Below, piece after piece: positions 59,634 through 64,000 of a stretch of DNA of 64,000 nucleotides (its first letter is position 1; each line of letters begins with the position of its first letter). Where the stretch lies: NCBI RefSeq assembly GCF_018603905.1, contig NZ_JAHFZZ010000011.1, positions 62,001-126,000 on the forward strand, written 5' to 3'. This DNA is from Nonomuraea sp. NEAU-A123 (GTDB lineage Bacteria; Actinomycetota; Actinomycetes; Streptosporangiales; Streptosporangiaceae). The notes under the pieces are model-generated. The model had not been told where the DNA came from. It searched no databases and saw nothing but the letters and a program-made list of their open reading frames with translations. The position numbers were made by a program, and so were the translations under genes.

Positions 59634-59638
59634 GTCAA
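59623..59638. promoter_or_regulatory. TetR operator candidate, TTGACG-N4-CGTCAA (copy 1)
   Basis: A 6-4-6 inverted repeat spanning the GTG start of the TetR gene (59633). Binding there would block initiation, and a leaderless or short-leader transcript is likely. Confidence 0.65.
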
Positions 59639-59667
59639 CTAGCCTAACCTGCTGCCTGGCATGCGAA

Positions 59668-59705
59668 AAGCCCCCCACGACGCTGGTTTCCGTCGTGGGG
59701 GGCTT
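59668..59705 (-). terminator. Intrinsic terminator downstream of the SapA-fused kinase
   Basis: AAGCCCCCCACGACG pairs perfectly with CGTCGTGGGGGGCTT (15 bp) around an 8-base loop. Read on the minus strand it starts 13 bases past the kinase stop and runs into TTTT, the classic form. Confidence 0.92.
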
Positions 59706-59717
59706 GATCGGGCTATA

Positions 59718-62015
59718 TCAGGTGCAGTGGCTCCAGCCGGACTTCCAGGACATGGTCCCCCATGAGCCGCCCCAGATCACGCACTTCTTGACGGCCGCGA
59801 CCCTGACCGGGCCCGCGTAGGCGGTGAACTTGCCCGGGTTGCCGCCGCTGCCGCCGTTCTGGACCTGGAGGGTGGCGTTCATCGAAACCTTGGCGGGATA
59901 CACCAGCTTGGACATCGTCACCACGCAGTTCTTGCCGTTGCCGTACAGCAGGTAGATCGTCGCGTTGCCGCCCAGCGCGTGGCTGTCGATCACCTTGTAG
60001 CCGGCGCCGCACACCGTCGCCGCGCTGTAGGGGTTGGGCTTGGGCTGGACGGTCGGCTTCACCGTCGGCTTGGGGGTGGTCTTCGTCTTGGTGGCCGTGG
60101 GAACCGGGGCGTTCGTGGACGGGTCCTCTGTGGGCCCGCTCGAGGGATCGGGGTCCGGGTCCACCATGTCGGTGCGCTTGGTCTTGGTGGGCTTGGTCGT
60201 GGGCTCCGACGCCGGCTTGTGGGTCGTAGGCTGCGACGTCTGCGGGACTGTGGGGACGGTGACCGGGACCTGGGTGCTCGGGTCCTGGATCACCTGCTCC
60301 TTGGTCTTGGTGGGCTTCGGCTCCTCGACGCTCGGGACCGGCTGGGAGACGACAGGGCTGTCCTCCGTCAGGGGCGGGTCGACGGGCTGGCCCGCGCCTG
60401 CGCCGTCGGTGGAGGTGGCTTGGGATGCGCTGTCCACGTTGATCACTTTTTGTGGGGATCCGCTGTTGGCCTGCACCACCACCGCGCCACCCACGACCAG
60501 CAGGGCCGCTGCGGCTGCGCCGGTCAGAGCGAAGGTCAGGGTACGGCGCTGCTTCGCCGAACCGGCGTCACCCGCCTGCGGCCCCTGCCCCGGCCCGCCC
60601 GCGCCTGGCCCGCGACCGCCTGGGCCACCGGGGCCGTATGCCGGGCCGCCCGCGCCGAACCCCGGAGCGCCGCTCTGTGCCGGTACGCCGCCCATGGGCT
60701 GCCCCGGAGCGCCCGCTCCCTGGGGCATGGGGCCCTGCCGCATCGTCGGACCGCCGGGTGCTCCCTGGCCTCCGACAGGCATGCCCTGGCCGCCCGGCAT
60801 GTTGCTGTGCGGGCCGCTCTGACCGCTCGGCGCATTACCGTAGGGGCCGCTTTGACCGCTCGGCGGGTTGCCGGGCATCCCAGCCTGACCAGCGGGCATG
60901 CCCGGGCCGCCGAAGGGCATCCCAGGGCTGCCCGGGGTGTTGCCGTGGGGCGTTCCAGGCGCAGCGGCGGGACCGGTCGCTGAGGGGCCTCCTGCCGCCG
61001 CCATGGGGGCGGGGGCACCGCTCTTCGTCGCGCCGGGGTGGCCGAAATGGCCGGTCTGACCCGTCTGACCGGGCTGGGCCGTGGCGCCGGTCATCCAAGG
61101 GCCGGGGTAGGAGTCCTGCGGGTTCGCGCCCGGCTGCGGCCCCGTGCCCGCGACGGCGCCCATCTGGGCACCCGTGGTCAGCGGGTCCACGGCCGCCCGA
61201 GGCGCCGGCTGCCCCGTGAGGCGCACGATCAGCTCGTCCGCGGTGGGCCGCTGCGACGGGTCCTTGGACAGGCACGCCGCCACCAGCTCGCCGAGCGCCC
61301 CCTCCATCGCGCCCAGCTCCGGCTCCTCGTTCAGGATCCGGTTCATCACCACGGGAATCGAGTCGGCGCCGAAGGCGGGCTTGCCCGTCGCCGCGAACAC
61401 CATCGTGACGCCCCAGGCGAACACGTCCGCCGCCTCGGACACGGCGGCCCCGCTGAGCTGCTCGGGCGCCAGGTACGACGGCGTCCCCATGGCCATGCCC
61501 GTCGCCGTCGCCCCGGGCGAGTCCAGTGCCCTTGCGATGCCGAAGTCGATCACGACCGGACCCTCGGGCCCCATGAGGACGTTCGCGGGCTTGAAGTCGC
61601 GGTGCAGGATGCCGGCCCGGTGAATGGCCGCCAGCGCGGTCGCCGTACTGATCGCGAGCCGCTCCAGCGCCGCTCCCCGGCGCGGGCCTTCGTTGATGAC
61701 CATCTCCCGCAGGGACGGCCCCGGCACGTACTCGCTCACGATGTACGGCCGGCTGCCCTCGAGGTCGGCGTGCAGCACCGGAGCCGTGCAGAACCTGGCC
61801 ACCCGCTGCGCGACCGACACCTCGCGCAGGAACCTGGTCCTGGCCTCGGCGTCGGCCACCAGCGCGTTGTGCAGCAGCTTGACCGCCACCTGCTCGCCGC
61901 TGTCGCTTTGGCCGAGGTACACGATTCCCTGGCCGCCCTCACCAAGCCGGGCGACGAGGTCATAGGCCCCCAGCCGCCGCGGGTCGTCCGCCGCCAACGG
62001 CTGGTGCTGATTCAC
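59718..62015 (-). CDS. Ser/Thr protein kinase fused to a SapA-like extracellular domain
   Basis: A 765-residue protein from GTG 62015, preceded by a G-rich site; ATG 62039 adds 8 residues. The kinase has LGEGGQGIVYLG, VAVKLL, HRDFKPANVLM (about 136; Asp-Phe-Lys in place of the usual Asp-Val-Lys) and IDFG. A Gly/Pro/Gln-rich cytoplasmic linker leads to a membrane helix at about 490-511, then a Thr/Pro/Lys stalk. The last about 105 residues (SAATVCGAGYKVIDSHALGG to the end, with NCVVTMSKLVYPAKVS and CVIWGGSWG) resemble spore-associated protein A of Streptomyces. The outer domain has four Cys, probably two disulfides. It probably senses an envelope or developmental cue. Confidence 0.9.
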   Translation of the reverse strand: MNQHQPLAADDPRRLGAYDLVARLGEGGQGIVYLGQSDSGEQVAVKLLHNALVADAEARTRFLREVSVAQRVARFCTAPVLHADLEGSRPYIVSEYVPGPSLREMVINEGPRRGAALERLAISTATALAAIHRAGILHRDFKPANVLMGPEGPVVIDFGIARALDSPGATATGMAMGTPSYLAPEQLSGAAVSEAADVFAWGVTMVFAATGKPAFGADSIPVVMNRILNEEPELGAMEGALGELVAACLSKDPSQRPTADELIVRLTGQPAPRAAVDPLTTGAQMGAVAGTGPQPGANPQDSYPGPWMTGATAQPGQTGQTGHFGHPGATKSGAPAPMAAAGGPSATGPAAAPGTPHGNTPGSPGMPFGGPGMPAGQAGMPGNPPSGQSGPYGNAPSGQSGPHSNMPGGQGMPVGGQGAPGGPTMRQGPMPQGAGAPGQPMGGVPAQSGAPGFGAGGPAYGPGGPGGRGPGAGGPGQGPQAGDAGSAKQRRTLTFALTGAAAAALLVVGGAVVVQANSGSPQKVINVDSASQATSTDGAGAGQPVDPPLTEDSPVVSQPVPSVEEPKPTKTKEQVIQDPSTQVPVTVPTVPQTSQPTTHKPASEPTTKPTKTKRTDMVDPDPDPSSGPTEDPSTNAPVPTATKTKTTPKPTVKPTVQPKPNPYSAATVCGAGYKVIDSHALGGNATIYLLYGNGKNCVVTMSKLVYPAKVSMNATLQVQNGGSGGNPGKFTAYAGPVRVAAVKKCVIWGGSWGTMSWKSGWSHCT

Positions 62016-62188
62016 GCCGAACCCCCAAAGACCTCGCATAACAAAACGATAGATGGGGCAAAAGCTACCAGCGTGACCCTTGGGGCGTGGCCCAGACCTG
62101 TCAGATGTTTCGCCTTTTGACGCAACATGTCAGTGTTTTCGGGCAGGTCGTGTCCACATTGTCCCTTCTAGGTCACGGCTTGGTGAAC

Positions 62189-63550
62189 TCAGATCGCCTT
62201 GCCCGGATTGAGCAGGCCGAGCGGATCGAACACGGCCTTGATGCCCTGCTGCATCTCCTGGGCCACCGGTCCGGTCTCCAGTGCGAGCCAGCGCCGCTTG
62301 AGCAGGCCGACCCCGTGTTCGCCGGTCAGCGTGCCGCCGAGCCGCAGAGCGTGCTTGAACACGTCGTCCGCCGCGGCCCACACCTCGGGCGGCGGCTCGG
62401 CCATACCGTGCTCGAAGATGAAGACCGGGTGCAGGTTCCCGTCACCCGCGTGCGCGACCGTGGCGATCTTCACGCCATGCCGTACGGCGGCCGCCTCGAT
62501 CGCCTCGATCATGTCGGGCAGCACCGAACGCGGCACGCACACGTCCTCCACCAGGCACGCGCCGAGGCGCTCCTTGGCGTCGTAGGCCATCCTGCGCAGG
62601 CCGATGAGCTCCTCGGTCTCCTGCGGGCTGGAGGAGACCGCCACGAACGGCGAGCCGTTGTCGACGCACAACTGCTCCATACGCTTGACGACGGCCGCGC
62701 CGTCCGACGCGTCGGACTGGCCGATCAGCATGGCCATCGTGCCCGGCTCCAGGCCGATGTTGCGCCAGTCGTCGATCGCCTCCAGCGTCGCCCGGTCGAG
62801 CAGCTCCATCAGCGACGGCTGGCATCCGGCGGCCATGATCGCCGACACGGCCGCACCCGCCTCGCGCAGCGAGCCGAACTCCGCCGCGAACGTGGCCGGC
62901 GGCGCCGCGGGCGCCCTGCGCAGCCGTACCGTCGCCGCGGTGATCACGCCGAGCGTGCCTTCCGAGCCGACGAACAGCCCGGTCAGGTCGTACCCGGTGA
63001 CGCCCTTCATCGTGCGCCGGCCCGTCTCGAGTATCCGGCCGTCGGCCAGCACCACCTCCAGACCGAGCGTGGAGTCGCGGGTGACGCCGTACTTCACGCA
63101 GCGCAGCCCGCCGGCGTTGGTCGCCAGGTTGCCGCCGATCGTGGAGATCTCGTACGACGACGGGTCGGGCGCGTACATCAGCCCGTGCTCCCTGGCCGCC
63201 CGGTCGAGGTCGGCGGTGATCACACCGGGCTCGACCACGGCGATCTCGTCAGCAGGGGAGAGCTCCCTGATCGCCGTCATCCTGGCCAGCGAGAGGATCA
63301 CCGACCCATCGCCGGCGGTAGCGGCGCCCGCCAGCCCCGTGCCCCCGCCGCGCGGTACCACGGGGACCCGGTGCTCGGTCGCCCACGTGAGCGTCGTGAC
63401 CACGTCGTCACGCGAGGTGGCGAGCACCACGGCCAGCGGCTTGCCGGGTTCCAGGAACGTACGGTCGCGGGCGTAGGAGTCGATCACATCGGGGTCGGTC
63501 AGGACACGGCCCTCAGGCAGGGCGTCCACCAAGGCATCGATAGGTCTCAC
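62189..63550 (-). CDS. GlcD-type FAD-binding oxidase (glycolate/D-lactate dehydrogenase family)
   Basis: A 453-residue protein from GTG 63550 with AAGG 8 bases upstream; frames reaching 63769 add unsupported residues. It has the PCMH FAD-binding domain (VVPRGGGTGLAGAATAGDGS, GGNLATNAGGLRCVKYGVTR, GSEGTLGVITAATVRLRR) and a C-terminal cap with VAHAGDGNLHPVFIF and LTGEHGVGLLKRRWL. It oxidises an alpha-hydroxy acid such as glycolate or D-lactate. No GlcE or GlcF partner is adjacent, so it probably works alone as many actinomycete homologues do. Confidence 0.93.
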   Translation of the reverse strand: MRPIDALVDALPEGRVLTDPDVIDSYARDRTFLEPGKPLAVVLATSRDDVVTTLTWATEHRVPVVPRGGGTGLAGAATAGDGSVILSLARMTAIRELSPADEIAVVEPGVITADLDRAAREHGLMYAPDPSSYEISTIGGNLATNAGGLRCVKYGVTRDSTLGLEVVLADGRILETGRRTMKGVTGYDLTGLFVGSEGTLGVITAATVRLRRAPAAPPATFAAEFGSLREAGAAVSAIMAAGCQPSLMELLDRATLEAIDDWRNIGLEPGTMAMLIGQSDASDGAAVVKRMEQLCVDNGSPFVAVSSSPQETEELIGLRRMAYDAKERLGACLVEDVCVPRSVLPDMIEAIEAAAVRHGVKIATVAHAGDGNLHPVFIFEHGMAEPPPEVWAAADDVFKHALRLGGTLTGEHGVGLLKRRWLALETGPVAQEMQQGIKAVFDPLGLLNPGKAI

Positions 63551-63611
63551 ATGGGAAACCTTACGGTTTGCACCTACGGCGGCTAACGGCCAGACTGCCC
63601 AGGTGGAAGTG

Positions 63612-64000
63612 ATGTGCCCGGTATGCAGCCAATCTGACCAGGTCTCCGCAGTCCCTGGAGTGGTGGCGGCGGGCACCATGTACCGGATCGGCCGCGTCCG
63701 GATGGCCGGCACCCGCGACATCGTGGACCTGCCGATGGCGGCCTCGCTCGGCGCCTCGAAACATCTCATGAGCCGTTCGCAGCTGGCGGTCTGGCTGTCG
63801 TTCCCCAGCCGCCACTACACGGCGTGGACCAGGAACCAGGGGTACATCCTGCTCGGCGTCGCGGCCCTGGTCCACCTGGTGGTCGCGCTGGTGATCGCGA
63901 TGGGCAAGGACGCGAACTGGACCGAGGTGCTGCTCGCGCCGTTCTGCCTGACCGGGTTGTTCTGGGGGTTCGGGCTGCTGTTCGTGCTGGGGTCGTACGG
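63612..64000 (+). CDS. Membrane protein with N-terminal CxxC, partial
   Basis: The frame opens at ATG 63612 (GTG 63609 is also possible), with AGGTGGA upstream, and runs off the window after 129 codons. It begins MCPVCSQSDQVSAVPGVVAA, a single CxxC that could be half of a zinc ribbon. Two hydrophobic segments follow (GYILLGVAALVHLVVALVIA, then LLAPFCLTGLFWGFGLLFVL). The function is unknown. It is divergent from the GlcD-type gene. Confidence 0.75.
   Translation, partial: MCPVCSQSDQVSAVPGVVAAGTMYRIGRVRMAGTRDIVDLPMAASLGASKHLMSRSQLAVWLSFPSRHYTAWTRNQGYILLGVAALVHLVVALVIAMGKDANWTEVLLAPFCLTGLFWGFGLLFVLGSY

Overview
The window is high-GC DNA (roughly 70 percent by eye) with actinomycete gene style: GTG starts, 4-base ATGA/GTGA overlaps, many Ser/Thr protein kinases, XRE/DUF5753 regulators with a DUF397 partner, and proline/glycine-rich secreted or membrane proteins. 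Gene content fits a Streptosporangiales actinomycete such as Nonomuraea. That assignment is inference from content, not from a marker gene. No rRNA, tRNA, CRISPR array or intact mobile element was seen.

Layout. 0-1.3 kb: the end of an HMG-CoA lyase gene and an acyl-CoA dehydrogenase. 1.3-7.8 kb: three tandem membrane Ser/Thr kinases and two stand-alone membrane proteins that all carry a similar Cys-containing extracytoplasmic sensor. 7.9-14 kb: an acetyltransferase, a large LuxR-type (LAL) regulator and an unusual repeat-rich 891-residue protein. 14-19 kb: pseudouridine catabolism (psuK, psuG), a YeiH-type transporter divergent from a LysR regulator, and an NmrA-like protein. 19-23 kb: a Nudix hydrolase, an FAD oxidoreductase and a TetR/cytochrome P450 divergent pair with nested palindromes between them. 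23-28.7 kb: a two-component system followed by a GT2-GtrA glycosyltransferase and a GT-C mannosyltransferase-like protein.

28.7-38.4 kb is the accessory region. It holds an eroded GntR gene, a 2466-residue secreted RHS polymorphic toxin whose AT-richer tip carries an HExxH motif, a small lipoprotein that may be its immunity protein, and an ISAs1 transposase remnant. 38.4-40.7 kb is a WhiJ-like set (DUF397, XRE/DUF5753, a small protein, an anti-sigma-type ATPase). 40.7-43.7 kb is an operon of exported and membrane proteins with YtkA/FixH-like features. 43.7-47.1 kb is a sugar-type ABC transporter with its TetR regulator. 47.1-52.8 kb holds a second XRE/DUF5753 gene with two small partners, a phosphotransferase, an acetyltransferase and a ROK kinase.

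The most notable locus is at 51.7-52.9 kb. A protein-isoaspartate methyltransferase homologue with a long C-terminal extension is translationally coupled to a 42-codon Lys/Gly/Asp-rich peptide gene. This matches the imiditide (aspartimide RiPP) architecture. 53-59.7 kb is an acyl-CoA carboxylase operon (AtuA-like, enoyl-CoA hydratase, biotin carboxylase, carboxyltransferase) led by a TetR gene that is bracketed by two copies of the same inverted repeat. 59.7-64 kb has a Ser/Thr kinase fused to a SapA-like extracellular domain, a GlcD-type FAD oxidase and a partial membrane protein.
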